IMG/VR virus record: IMGVR_UViG_3300013093_000065
Location: 1-51,865 of that record
DNA: 51,865 nucleotides
Origin: a virus
Direction: 5' to 3' (one strand)
A program made the position numbers and the translations under genes. A model generated the notes under the pieces. The model was given only the letters and a program-made list of their open reading frames with translations, was not told the DNA's origin and searched no databases. Each line of letters starts with the position of its first letter. Position 1 is the stretch's first letter. Of the stretch, positions 1-7,078 are shown one piece after another.

Positions 1-16
1 ATAAACGGGTGAAATT

Positions 17-1354
17 ATGGCAAATACCAAACCAGAAGTAACAGCAGAAGAACTAATTGAAATTATCAAATTCACACCTCGCACTTACAAGATTAGTATG
101 TGGGGCTATGGTGGCGAAAAAGTTATGGGTACAGTACCTCGAGAATCTTGGGATTACTGTATGGCTAACCAAGTTGACCTGAGTGATATTGCTTGGAACA
201 GTGATGCCGCAGAAGACATGGGTCTTGATGCCGATAAATTACCATTTCCACCGGGATCCTGGTACGAGTGTGATGATTTAGCACACGTCAATGGTGTTAG
301 TCGCACAGCAGGTACACTACAGATTACAGACGAAAATGATGAAGTGGTATTTGAACGATCATTGGATGACTGCGACGGGGGAGATGACAGTCCAGAATTG
401 CATTGCGATGACGAAATCTGGATCGGGCAAGAAGAAGCCGGTAAGGTTGTGTTTGTTGGATCCAGCAATGAAAAAGGCACATTCTTTGAAGGTGAAATTG
501 AACTTACTCAACCCTTTGATATCGAAAAGCTGGAACTACACTACGACGAAGTTGACGGTGAAGAAATTGTCAACGGTGTTGTCTACGATGGTGAAGACAT
601 TGACAACTGGGGTGGTAGTACTGATGGTAAGAGTTCAGACTTTACCATGGCCCTGGTTGGCGAAGATGGCGAATGGGAACGATATGAGCCAGAAGAAAAA
701 GATTGGGGTCATCCCGAATATGGCACAAGCCCAGAGTCTTGGGAATCGAGTCCTAAGTTTAAATTTAAAAAAGACAAACCAGTGCATCCAGGTTACTATA
801 GTGTAAATTGGGGTTATGGGTCAACATACGGATCATTGTATTGGGACGGTGAAAATTTTGGCGAGTGGGAGTATGGCAAGTTTAATCCTGTAACGCAAGC
901 AGGAGTTGTTACGTGGCAAGGCTTTAATTGGGATACCAGCACCTGGGCTAATCGTCCACCTGAGCCAGTAAACGCTGAATGTAGTAATAAAAAATGCGGT
1001 TGGGTAGGTATGCGTGATGACATGCGTGAAGATGATGACTACAATAGTCATTGCCCGGCGTGTGATGGTACAGACTGGGAATGGATTGATTATGACCCAG
1101 ATACCAAAAAGGGTTTAAAGAACCGCGAGAAGTATTGCTTACCAGCGGCACCCGACGCAGATGTAGCTCATTTAGAGCAGGCGTTAGAAGAACTTAAAGA
1201 AGAATTTGAACGACTTTGCGAAGAAGAACCCGAAGCACAAGCAGAGTGTGTACAATGTTCATGGAAGGGTTTTATTGAAGACTTAGCCTACCCAGATGAT
1301 GGGAAAGGTGATGGTGTGTGTCCTGCTTGTGGTGAACCAGTGGAATTGTTATAA
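17..1354 (+). CDS. Acidic protein with two C-terminal zinc-ribbon-like clusters, unknown function
   Basis: I do not recognise this 445-residue protein. It is strongly acidic and rich in Asp, Glu, Trp and Gly. The last third carries two four-cysteine sets spaced like zinc knuckles: C322/C327 with C346/C349 (CPAC), and C411/C414 (CVQC) with C435/C438 (CPAC), separated by a Glu/Leu-rich helical stretch. Zinc binding is inferred from this spacing only. An in-frame TAA at 2-4 means base 17 is the first possible start. It is followed after 11 bases by another acidic gene with a good ribosome site, so the two are probably co-transcribed. Acidic phage proteins sometimes act as DNA mimics or host-factor binders, but nothing here proves that. 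Confidence 0.8.
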   Translation: MANTKPEVTAEELIEIIKFTPRTYKISMWGYGGEKVMGTVPRESWDYCMANQVDLSDIAWNSDAAEDMGLDADKLPFPPGSWYECDDLAHVNGVSRTAGTLQITDENDEVVFERSLDDCDGGDDSPELHCDDEIWIGQEEAGKVVFVGSSNEKGTFFEGEIELTQPFDIEKLELHYDEVDGEEIVNGVVYDGEDIDNWGGSTDGKSSDFTMALVGEDGEWERYEPEEKDWGHPEYGTSPESWESSPKFKFKKDKPVHPGYYSVNWGYGSTYGSLYWDGENFGEWEYGKFNPVTQAGVVTWQGFNWDTSTWANRPPEPVNAECSNKKCGWVGMRDDMREDDDYNSHCPACDGTDWEWIDYDPDTKKGLKNREKYCLPAAPDADVAHLEQALEELKEEFERLCEEEPEAQAECVQCSWKGFIEDLAYPDDGKGDGVCPACGEPVELL

Positions 1355-1365
1355 GGAGAATTAAA

Positions 1366-1872
1366 ATGGCTTGGTATACAGTTAAAACTTATCATAAAAA
1401 GAATGTAGAGCAACATGAGTATTTCCGTCATCGTGAAACCGGTGCCACTATTTGTGTTAAAGACGGTTTCCGTTTCGCCGAATACAATGTAGAAACTAAC
1501 GATGATAATCCGCCGGAGTTTAATTTTACACAATGCCCGGGTGGTAGTGCAGATGCAGATAGCATTGATTTAAACTCATGTTTTGGCGATAACGTAGAGT
1601 CAACAGAATTAGTAGAAATGTTTGACGGCGGTTGTTGGGGAGACATCGAAATTGAAGGTGTGGACGATGAAGAAGAGGAAGATCGCTTGCGTGAGCTGAT
1701 CGAAGAAGAAGGTTCATATGCCTTAGAAGAAGATGGTGATGGAGAATGGTACTTAGACGAAACCGAAGTTTGGGTATGGGGACCAATTGAAATTACCAAC
1801 GATGAAGGATATCAACGTATTGTTATCGCCGACGAAGATGGTAGTGCCATTGACTTTGTTGAAGAAGACTGA
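1366..1872 (+). CDS. Very acidic hypothetical protein
   Basis: This 168-residue protein is not recognised. The centre (about residues 95-135) is a dense Asp/Glu run, and the rest has scattered Trp and Gly, much like the preceding gene. AAGGAG lies 6-7 bases before the ATG, a strong ribosome site. The C-terminal end overlaps the next small gene in another frame, which is common in this compact genome. No transmembrane segment or metal motif is visible. The charge pattern alone would fit a DNA-mimic or inhibitor protein, but that is speculation. Confidence 0.8.
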   Translation: MAWYTVKTYHKKNVEQHEYFRHRETGATICVKDGFRFAEYNVETNDDNPPEFNFTQCPGGSADADSIDLNSCFGDNVESTELVEMFDGGCWGDIEIEGVDDEEEEDRLRELIEEEGSYALEEDGDGEWYLDETEVWVWGPIEITNDEGYQRIVIADEDGSAIDFVEED

Positions 1873-2032
1873 TTGGTTTAATCGTAGATACAAGCCACGA
1901 TACGATGGCTTGTACGAAGTACGTACCGAGCATTGGCCATGGCCATTCTTTTGTGAATGGAACCAGACTCACGAATGGAACTCGCCGGTGAAAATCAAAC
2001 AGTGGCGTGGGTTAGCAAAGGAACCAAAATGA
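1838..2032 (+). CDS. Small Trp/Arg-rich hypothetical protein
   Basis: About 64 residues, unknown. The convincing part begins near 1862 and reads as a compact basic/aromatic domain (RRYKPRYDGLYEV, then a WPWPFF segment and a WNSPVKIKQW segment), unlike random translation. The start is uncertain: ATG 1838 or GTG 1844, both inside the end of the previous gene, with the GAAG at 1834-1837 as the only ribosome-site-like sequence. The stop overlaps the next ATG as ATGA, suggesting translational coupling. Confidence 0.6.
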   Translation: MVVPLTLLKKTDWFNRRYKPRYDGLYEVRTEHWPWPFFCEWNQTHEWNSPVKIKQWRGLAKEPK

Positions 2033-2214
2033 AAGATAAATTGATTTTTGTATCAGTATTTTTGTCTATTGCAGTAATGTCGACTATTTTTGCTTTGGTA
2101 TTGCCCAAGCATGGTGAAGTAGTGTATAATTGTAGCATCGCAGAAATTAGCCCCGACATTCCGGTTGAGGTTAAAGAACAATGTCGTAAACTTAGAATGG
2201 AACAGGTAAAATAA
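2029..2214 (+). CDS. Small single-pass membrane protein
   Basis: A 61-residue protein with one clear hydrophobic helix (about residues 4-24) after a short positive N-terminus (MKDK), then a soluble acidic/basic tail with two cysteines. This is the topology of a small inner-membrane protein with its C-terminus in the periplasm, or of an uncleaved signal anchor. The start at 2029 is chosen because AAGGAA lies just upstream and the ATG overlaps the preceding stop as ATGA. Function unknown. Confidence 0.7.
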   Translation: MKDKLIFVSVFLSIAVMSTIFALVLPKHGEVVYNCSIAEISPDIPVEVKEQCRKLRMEQVK

Positions 2215-2375
2215 TGGGATATGATCCACGTGCAGTAAAAGTACCAAAGTCGGTTAAACGATTAGCCGCAACAATCACAGATAAAAGTCAGCGTCGTAGT
2301 CTTATTAAAAGCTATGCCAATGCTATCCGTGTAAATCAAAGCTATCGCCCAAGCAAGGCCACTAAAGCTGAGTAA
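2214..2375 (+). CDS. Small basic hypothetical protein (53 aa)
   Basis: A short gene held by TAATG overlaps at both ends: its ATG shares an A with the upstream TAA, and its own TAA shares an A with the next ATG. The 53-residue product is basic (many Lys/Arg, with a KSQRRSLIKSY segment) and mostly helical in character. No motif is recognised; charge suggests a nucleic-acid or ribosome-binding role, which is only a guess. Confidence 0.65.
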   Translation: MGYDPRAVKVPKSVKRLAATITDKSQRRSLIKSYANAIRVNQSYRPSKATKAE

Positions 2376-2977
2376 TGGGCCGTGTATTTGAACGTGCCGA
2401 AGCTTACTTAGATCAACTTGTTCCCTATGGAGAATTTGTTGAAATAGGCACCAGTCGCAATGGCGATGATGGCAGTACTCGTACTATTTCCCAATGGCCA
2501 AGCCACTCACACTTATTCACAGTGGATGTAGATCCCGCAAACTGTGAATTGGTCCAAGGCTGGAATTTGCCCAACACCACAGTGATCAATTCTACTGGCG
2601 AAGATTATCTCCGTCATAGAATTTATGGTATGCGTCCCATTACACTCTTGTATTTGGATAACTTTGATTGGGATTGGCATCCAGAACACACAGAAAGTTT
2701 CGTTCAAGAACAACAACAACGATACCAAGAACTTGGTCTTACTATGACCAATGTCAACAGCCAAGCGGCGCATTTACAACAGATGATATGGGCATTACCC
2801 CATATGGCAGAAACATCACTTGTGATCTGCGACGATACATGGTATAATAAATGGTGGGGACACTACAGTGGCAAAAGTGGTGCTGTAGTTCCTTACTTGA
2901 TATCACAAGGGTTTCAAGTTCTTTATACCGAAGAACAACCCGTTTATGGAACCATCTTAGGAAGAAACATCAAATGA
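2375..2977 (+). CDS. Class I SAM methyltransferase-like protein
   Basis: A 200-residue protein with a Rossmann-type start: a glycine-containing loop after a beta strand (FVEIGTSRNGDDGST, about residues 20-34) followed by a strand ending in acidic residues (LFTVDVDP, about 47-54) that would hold the ribose of S-adenosylmethionine. A later strand (ITLLYLDNFDWDW) resembles motif IV of the methyltransferase 24 type. A D-D-T-W segment near 150 gives a further strand end. Substrate unknown; small-molecule or sugar methylation would fit. The start shares TAATG with the upstream gene, and the stop overlaps the next ATG. Confidence 0.65.
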   Translation: MGRVFERAEAYLDQLVPYGEFVEIGTSRNGDDGSTRTISQWPSHSHLFTVDVDPANCELVQGWNLPNTTVINSTGEDYLRHRIYGMRPITLLYLDNFDWDWHPEHTESFVQEQQQRYQELGLTMTNVNSQAAHLQQMIWALPHMAETSLVICDDTWYNKWWGHYSGKSGAVVPYLISQGFQVLYTEEQPVYGTILGRNIK

Positions 2978-3249
2978 ACATTACAGAATTAGCTACAGCA
3001 GAAGAACGTAACCAGTATCTACGCAACTTACTCTGGACAAATGATTGCGAAATTACTTTTACCAAAGTCAACGGCGAGTTGCGTACCATGCCTTGTACAC
3101 TAAGAGCCGAAGCCATGCCCAAGCGTGAAGCAGATACTCTACACGAAACTCGTTTGTATAAACCCGAAACTCTCAGCGTGTTCTGCTTAGATAAAAACGA
3201 GTGGCGTAGTTTTCGTGTTATGAATGTAACTGAGGTTCGCGTGTTGTAG
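2974..3249 (+). CDS. Sm/SH3-barrel small protein, WYL_2 (DUF2693)-like
   Basis: A 91-residue protein. A beta-strand-rich core (ITFTKVNGELRTMPCTL, then LSVFCLDKNEWRSFRVM and a VTEVRVL end) matches the small Sm-like SH3 barrel called WYL_2 or DUF2693, common in T4-like phages. WYL-type barrels elsewhere bind nucleic acid or nucleotides and regulate effectors; a regulatory role here is inference. The start is the ATG that overlaps the preceding TGA as ATGA. Confidence 0.65.
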   Translation: MNITELATAEERNQYLRNLLWTNDCEITFTKVNGELRTMPCTLRAEAMPKREADTLHETRLYKPETLSVFCLDKNEWRSFRVMNVTEVRVL

Positions 3250-3250
3250 T

Positions 3251-3628
3251 ATGGAATACGATATGTATCAAGACATGCAGGACTCAACTTGGTTCAAACA
3301 TAAAGTCCGAACCAGTGATAGCTATGCCCAAAACTTATATGCCGCATTGTGCAATATGCAATGGCAAAAGTTAGATGTAATGCCGATACTTAAAGATGAG
3401 TATTGGCATTGTAGTTGGCGTAGTGCTGGCGGTATTGTTGCTGACCTGCGATGCGAGGGCGACTATATGGATTGGTATTGTAGTGGTATACAGGATTTTG
3501 GCACTGATGAAGCCGATCCCAGATTCTATGTTGGCGGGCATGTGGCCGAAGGCCATGTGACCGAGGAGATCAAGCATGACCTTGGTTTGCTTGGATGGAA
3601 ACCCGTGCCATATGAAAAGGACGAATAG
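3251..3628 (+). CDS. Conserved phage protein, paralogue of the gene at 4061
   Basis: A 125-residue protein of unknown function. It shares with the gene at 4061-4435 the blocks SYAQNLYAALCN / IYAQNLYAALCN, W(H/D)C(S/T)WR, then DW YCSG, a VTEEI near the end and a final LGW/IGW. The pair is therefore a duplication. From memory the same block pattern occurs in T4-like phages of aquatic bacteria, where it has no assigned role. The conserved Trp, Cys and Tyr suggest a compact globular fold. No clear ribosome site precedes the ATG, which lies one base after the preceding stop. Confidence 0.75.
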   Translation: MEYDMYQDMQDSTWFKHKVRTSDSYAQNLYAALCNMQWQKLDVMPILKDEYWHCSWRSAGGIVADLRCEGDYMDWYCSGIQDFGTDEADPRFYVGGHVAEGHVTEEIKHDLGLLGWKPVPYEKDE

Positions 3629-3653
3629 TCAACTGAAATGGTTAAACTAATCG

Positions 3654-3682
3654 TTGCAATATTCCAAAAGTTAGTGCATAAT
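3654..3682 (+). promoter_or_regulatory. Host-type sigma70 promoter for the HTH gene
   Basis: TTGCAA (3654-3659), a 17-base spacer and CATAAT (3677-3682), preceded by GTG as in the other promoters of this window. It lies in a 96-base gap and points at the gene at 3725, with a predicted start near 3689 and a leader that carries AAGGAG. Confidence 0.65.
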
Positions 3683-3724
3683 AACATCAGCTGACAAATT
3701 TCAGCAAATATTAAGGAGAATTAA

Positions 3725-3991
3725 ATGTTTAATTTAGAAACTAAAACTGGTAAGGCTTTTAAAGCATTGGTACTCGAAGGTCAAACTTTGACTGCCTCAG
3801 AAGCACGTAAGCGTTTTGGCATTGGCAATTTAAGTGCTGAAGTATCACGTATCCGTCAAAGCGGTTTTGCTATCCATGCAAATGGTCGTAAAGCTGGCAA
3901 TGGCGTTCATGTTACTGAGTATGTACATGGCAAACCAAGCCGTAAGGTAATTGCTGCTGGTTACAAAGCATTGGCAGCTGGCTTAGTTTAA
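3725..3991 (+). CDS. Small helix-turn-helix DNA-binding protein
   Basis: An 88-residue basic protein. Residues 18-55 fit a helix-turn-helix: an ALVLEGQTLTASEARKRF first part, a GIG turn, and a recognition-like helix with SAEVSRIRQSGF, followed by a short beta wing (IHANGRK). Phage proteins of this type are small transcription regulators. It is a monocistronic unit with its own promoter (3654), a strong AAGGAG site and a terminator at 4011, which fits a highly expressed regulator. Targets are unknown; the inverted repeats near other promoters in this window are candidates. Confidence 0.75.
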   Translation: MFNLETKTGKAFKALVLEGQTLTASEARKRFGIGNLSAEVSRIRQSGFAIHANGRKAGNGVHVTEYVHGKPSRKVIAAGYKALAAGLV

Positions 3992-4010
3992 TCTAACCCA
4001 GTCTTACCCA

Positions 4011-4035
4011 AAAGCACCGTTCGCGGTGCTTTTTT
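4011..4035 (+). terminator. Rho-independent terminator with TTCG loop
   Basis: AAAGCACCG, loop TTCG, CGGTGCTTT, then a run of T. A perfect nine-pair stem with a very stable UUCG-type tetraloop, 19 bases after the stop of the HTH gene. Confidence 0.92.
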
Positions 4036-4060
4036 CTTGGTTGTAGTAAATATGTAATAT

Positions 4061-4435
4061 ATGCCAAGAAAAGTGTTTAATTTAGAACGCGATTTACGCA
4101 GTACGGATTGGATTATTTCAAAAGTCCGTGCCCATGAGATCTACGCTCAAAATTTATACGCCGCACTATGTAACAATGCCTATGCTCCAAGAGATGTTTG
4201 GGGTTTACTAAGCAATATTACCTGGGACTGTACTTGGCGATATGCGGCTACCTTGGTGTCGGACATTCGCGAAGACGAAAGCTATATTGATTGGTACTGT
4301 TCAGGTACCGGTTTTAAAGGTACAGACTTTACTGGTTTTGTAGAAGAAAGTTATGTTACCGAAGAAATAGAAAAGGATTTCAATACTATTGGATGGTTGT
4401 TAACAACCAGAAGATTTTACGAGTTTCCAGGTTAA
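4061..4435 (+). CDS. Conserved phage protein, paralogue of the gene at 3251
   Basis: A 124-residue protein, clearly homologous to the gene at 3251-3628 (shared YAQNLYAALCN, CTWR/CSWR, DWYCSG and VTEEI blocks). The two copies flank the HTH gene. A GTAAATA late-type motif at 4046-4052 lies upstream, but its distance to the ATG (8 bases) would put the start point just inside the leader. No ribosome site is visible. Function unknown. Confidence 0.75.
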   Translation: MPRKVFNLERDLRSTDWIISKVRAHEIYAQNLYAALCNNAYAPRDVWGLLSNITWDCTWRYAATLVSDIREDESYIDWYCSGTGFKGTDFTGFVEESYVTEEIEKDFNTIGWLLTTRRFYEFPG

Positions 4436-4457
4436 CTATGAATTATAGTAGCCGTTA

Positions 4458-4480
4458 ACGAAATAATTTTTTTATTTCGT
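4458..4480. repeat. AT-rich inverted repeat upstream of the porin gene
   Basis: ACGAAATAA, five-base T loop, TTATTTCGT: a perfect nine-pair arm. It could end transcription from the gene at 4061, but the T run is in the loop rather than after the stem, so a terminator role is doubtful. It sits just before the late-type motif at 4485. Confidence 0.5.
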
Positions 4481-4484
4481 CTGG

Positions 4485-4492
4485 GCTAAATA
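4485..4492 (+). promoter_or_regulatory. T4-like late promoter motif (GCTAAATA) upstream of porin
   Basis: GCTAAATA, identical to the octamer ahead of several virion genes here. Predicted start near 4498. With the sigma70 promoter at 4511 it would give the porin gene both early and late expression. Confidence 0.4.
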
Positions 4493-4510
4493 AATTTGTA
4501 GTTCAAATTA

Positions 4511-4539
4511 TTGACATATATATTTTAGTATGTTAATAT
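4511..4539 (+). promoter_or_regulatory. Strong sigma70-type promoter of the porin gene
   Basis: Consensus TTGACA (4511-4516), 17-base spacer, TAATAT (4534-4539). Predicted start near 4546, giving a leader of about 94 bases before the porin ATG. Confidence 0.8.
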
Positions 4540-4569
4540 CAACCAGTAATTAACACATTACTAACTTTA

Positions 4570-4622
4570 CGAAAATAACATTGAAGATAGTATGATACTA
4601 TCGAATATGCGAAAATAACATT
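4570..4622 (+). repeat. Direct repeat pair around a palindrome in the porin leader
   Basis: CGAAAATAACATT occurs at 4570-4582 and again at 4610-4622, exactly 40 bases apart. Between them is the perfect palindrome GATAGTAT-G-ATACTATC (4586-4602). The second copy directly precedes the AAGG ribosome site. The arrangement suits a regulator binding site or a leader RNA structure controlling porin synthesis. Confidence 0.55.
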
Positions 4623-4639
4623 TAAAAAGGAATTAAACA

Positions 4640-5818
4640 ATGAAGAAGTTATTACTTGCTCTTGGCTTAACCATGTCTATTGGTTTCGCGCAAGCTCAAT
4701 CAAATGTTACCGTATACGGTATCTTGGACGTAGGATATGTTGGTAGTAGTCAACAACTTACTTCCACAGCAGGACAAGCCGCTACTAAAACCACAATCAA
4801 TCAGTTTGGTCAATCAGCAGAACAAACTTCACGGATTGGTTTTAAAGGCAATGAAGACCTTGGTGGCGGAACAAGTGCGTTCTTTACAACTGAGTTTCAG
4901 TTATATCCAGAAGACAATAATCTCTCTGGTAGTACAAATTCAGGTTTGTTGAACCGTCAAACTTTTGTTGGACTTAAACAAACAGGCATTGGCTCTTTTG
5001 CTGTTGGCCGTCAATATACTCCATTGTTTAATGCTGCGGCAGTGACAAATCCCGGTGGATACAACAACGTTGTTGGTGACGTAGTCTATCTGGCCAGTGG
5101 TTCAGGTGCTGCAGGTACAAGTACAGCAACAACTATCACAGGTCAAGAAAACGGTCTTGGTTTTACCAACCGTGCTAACAATGCTATTACATTCCAAACA
5201 GATACTTTCAAAGGTTTTTCTGCTAACGGTATGTATCAGCTAAACAACAAGAACACAACACAGACTGGTGCAGCCGCTGGTGGTGAAACTAATCAATATG
5301 GTTATGGCTTGGCAGTTACTTATGTCTACGACAAATTGTTAATCAATGCCGCTAAACAATCATTCACACAATACACAACAGGCACAGCTGCATCATTCAC
5401 TGATATGAATATTGCTTCTTTTGTAAGTATCAAGGATAGTCAAAACTATGCTGGTGCTACTTATGACTTTGGCATTTTAAAAGCCTATGCTCAATATGTT
5501 AGCCGCACTTTAACATCTACTTTAGATGGTAGTCAGTTTGGTAAACGTACAGCACAACAAATTGGTGTTCGTGGTTACTTTACACCAAAGATTGAAGGTT
5601 GGGCAAGCGTAGGTAACGGTAAATGGGACCAATATGGTTCAAATGCTGGTAGCGTTCCATTCACAGCTTATCAACTTGGTACTAACTACTGGTTAAGCAA
5701 GCGTACTAACTTGTATGCAATCTTTGGTAGTACACAATCGTCTGGCAATGCAGCAACTACCGCTGGTGCAGACAGTTCAAAAGATATGTATGCTGTAGGT
5801 ATGCGTCATACTTTCTAA
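4640..5818 (+). CDS. Outer-membrane porin (Gram-negative porin family)
   Basis: A 392-residue trimeric-porin-type protein. A signal peptide (residues 1-20, MKKLLLALGLTMSIGFAQAQ) is followed by the porin opening NVTVYGILDVGY, a SRIGFKGNEDLGGG block, an NRQTFVGLKQTGIGSFAVGRQY block, alternating beta strands with periplasmic turns, and the C-terminal phenylalanine (MRHTF) needed for outer-membrane insertion. This matches betaproteobacterial porins. It should form a diffusion pore in the host outer membrane. The gene has its own promoter, AAAGGAA ribosome site and terminator. Some lambdoid phages carry porins (for example Lc of PA-2), where the new porin excludes other phages; that role, or improved solute uptake, is inference here. 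Base composition matches the neighbours. Confidence 0.92.
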   Translation: MKKLLLALGLTMSIGFAQAQSNVTVYGILDVGYVGSSQQLTSTAGQAATKTTINQFGQSAEQTSRIGFKGNEDLGGGTSAFFTTEFQLYPEDNNLSGSTNSGLLNRQTFVGLKQTGIGSFAVGRQYTPLFNAAAVTNPGGYNNVVGDVVYLASGSGAAGTSTATTITGQENGLGFTNRANNAITFQTDTFKGFSANGMYQLNNKNTTQTGAAAGGETNQYGYGLAVTYVYDKLLINAAKQSFTQYTTGTAASFTDMNIASFVSIKDSQNYAGATYDFGILKAYAQYVSRTLTSTLDGSQFGKRTAQQIGVRGYFTPKIEGWASVGNGKWDQYGSNAGSVPFTAYQLGTNYWLSKRTNLYAIFGSTQSSGNAATTAGADSSKDMYAVGMRHTF

Positions 5819-5838
5819 TTTAATTTAGATTAAACACT

Positions 5839-5861
5839 AAACCCACTTAGGTGGGTTTTTT
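5839..5861 (+). terminator. Rho-independent terminator after the porin gene
   Basis: ACCCAC, TTAG loop, GTGGGT followed by six T. The next promoter begins directly after the T run. Confidence 0.9.
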
Positions 5862-5862
5862 G

Positions 5863-5891
5863 TTGACTTTGTTTTTTCAAGAGTTTATAAT
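5863..5891 (+). promoter_or_regulatory. Sigma70-type promoter with predicted leaderless start
   Basis: TTGACT (5863-5868), 17-base spacer, TATAAT (5886-5891). With the -10 box at -12 to -7, +1 is base 5898, the A of the ATG of the next gene, so the mRNA should have no leader. Confidence 0.8.
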
Positions 5892-5897
5892 CATTGA

Positions 5898-6329
5898 ATG
5901 TCATATATTCCCACAACTTTTCCTGCAAACATAACAGTACCAAACGGCGGAACCAGTCATTCATTATACGGTGCCGTTCCACCAACTGGTAACGTAACCC
6001 TAACTGCCGGTACAGGTGTTACAAATTGGGCCACCACCGCCGGTTACAATTACAATACTGCCATAGCCGAACTTGGTGACAAAGGCGGGTCGGGTAAACT
6101 CATACTCAAAGGACCAGATGCCGATATTGAAATGAATGGTAAAAGTTTAGGCGAAGCTATAACAGCAATCGAAGAAGCATTACTAATTCCGGGCAGACTG
6201 AATCGAAATACCGAACTTGAAAAGGAATTTGCTGATCTTAAAGCCTTGGGCGAACAATATGTAGCAATGGAAAAGAAGTATCAAGAACAAAAACGGGTAT
6301 GGGACATACTCAAAAAGCAAGACCAGTAA
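5898..6329 (+). CDS. Hypothetical protein with coiled-coil C-terminus
   Basis: A 143-residue protein. The N-terminal half is Gly/Thr/Asn-rich with beta character (VPNGGTSHSL, LTAGTGVTNW). A block LILKGPDADIEMNGKSL follows, and the last 60 residues are helical and charged with Glu/Lys heptads ending in WDILKKQ. From memory the IEMNGKSL and ALGEQY blocks recur in T4-like phages of aquatic bacteria, without known function; a virion or assembly role is possible. There is no ribosome site: the -10 box ends six bases before the ATG, so the transcript is predicted to be leaderless. Confidence 0.75.
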   Translation: MSYIPTTFPANITVPNGGTSHSLYGAVPPTGNVTLTAGTGVTNWATTAGYNYNTAIAELGDKGGSGKLILKGPDADIEMNGKSLGEAITAIEEALLIPGRLNRNTELEKEFADLKALGEQYVAMEKKYQEQKRVWDILKKQDQ

Positions 6330-6348
6330 TTGCTTTTCGTGCTATAAT
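6319..6348 (+). promoter_or_regulatory. Extended -10 promoter, predicted start at the ATG
   Basis: TGCTATAAT (6340-6348) with a poor -35 (AAGACC, 18-base spacer). The GTGCTATAATA core is identical to those at 10371 and 35017. Predicted +1 is base 6355, within one base of the ATG at 6354. Confidence 0.65.
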
Positions 6349-6353
6349 AGTCT

Positions 6354-6569
6354 ATGGACTCTAAATCAAATTGCGTAGTACTTAATACATTTCACCTTAA
6401 ACCTAATCAAATTGAAAACATCATACACTGGTGTAATCGACATTTTGGATCAGATAAATGGAACTTTATAACAGACTTCCCCAGTTACCATTGGAGGTTC
6501 TATTTACCCGACTCGCGATCAGAAACATTATTTAGATTAAAATGGAGTGGAAATGCCAATAACAATTAG
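6354..6569 (+). CDS. Small protein, tandem paralogue family member 1
   Basis: A 71-residue protein and the first of five adjacent genes whose products end alike: an aromatic strand followed by an acidic turn and (E/D)-A/T-LFRLKW. Here the end is WRFYLPDSRSETLFRLKW. The family is small (71-92 residues) and looks like an alpha/beta fold whose C-terminal helix is the conserved part. Function unknown. There is no ribosome site, and the promoter lies almost on the ATG. Confidence 0.7.
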   Translation: MDSKSNCVVLNTFHLKPNQIENIIHWCNRHFGSDKWNFITDFPSYHWRFYLPDSRSETLFRLKWSGNANNN

Positions 6570-6807
6570 AGTAGATTGGGACACCAAGCGAAGTACAGGT
6601 CAAGAGTGGAATGAACTATTAGCCTGGACTGTGGAAACTTATGGTTTACCTGGGGAGAAGGTAAGTTTTCATCCTACACACAATTGGATGGACTTTACAT
6701 TTGATGATGAAAAAGATGCACTTATGTTTCAACTCAAAACAGGCGGACACCAACGTACCAAACAAGAATACACAATAGAATTTGTAAACGGGATAATCAA
6801 TGGTTAG
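6553..6807 (+). CDS. Small protein, tandem paralogue family member 2
   Basis: 84 residues from ATG 6553, chosen because GGAG lies five bases upstream (an in-frame GTG at 6547 is possible). It contains the family signature MDFTFDDEKDALMFQLKTGG near residues 55-75, then an extra C-terminal tail. It overlaps the previous gene by 17 bases. Function unknown. Confidence 0.7.
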   Translation: MPITIRVDWDTKRSTGQEWNELLAWTVETYGLPGEKVSFHPTHNWMDFTFDDEKDALMFQLKTGGHQRTKQEYTIEFVNGIING

Positions 6808-7078
6808 AGAAGGTATATTGGTTAAAGAAATACTCATGGGCGACTGTGATGATCCTTACCTGTATGCGGCTTTTCCTATACACGAATGGGAAAAGACTGA
6901 AGAGTGTGCCTACATTAAAAAAAATTTAGACGAAGGCGACGAACTTGTATTTTTTGTCGACAATGATACATCACATTGGGGTTTTATAGTTCGCATATAT
7001 GCCCCTTTAAAAGGCGAAGCTCTGACATTTTATCGTTTGAAGTATATGGGAGTAAATCAACATGTACGTATGGGATGA
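6800..7078 (+). CDS. Small protein, tandem paralogue family member 3
   Basis: 92 residues, with the signature in the form FIVRIYAPLKGEALTFYRLKYMG near the C-terminus, here with an inserted PLKG turn. Overlaps the upstream gene by 8 bases and the downstream gene by 17. Divergent from its neighbours outside the final 25 residues. Function unknown. Confidence 0.65.
   Translation: MVREGILVKEILMGDCDDPYLYAAFPIHEWEKTEECAYIKKNLDEGDELVFFVDNDTSHWGFIVRIYAPLKGEALTFYRLKYMGVNQHVRMG

Noticed and set aside
291-806. 171-residue plus-strand frame overlapping the first gene
   Set aside because: Met/Lys/Val-rich product typical of a shifted frame within an acidic gene; no ribosome site.
4458-4480. Inverted repeat as a strong terminator
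   Set aside because: No T run follows the stem and the stem is AT-rich. Kept only as a repeat.
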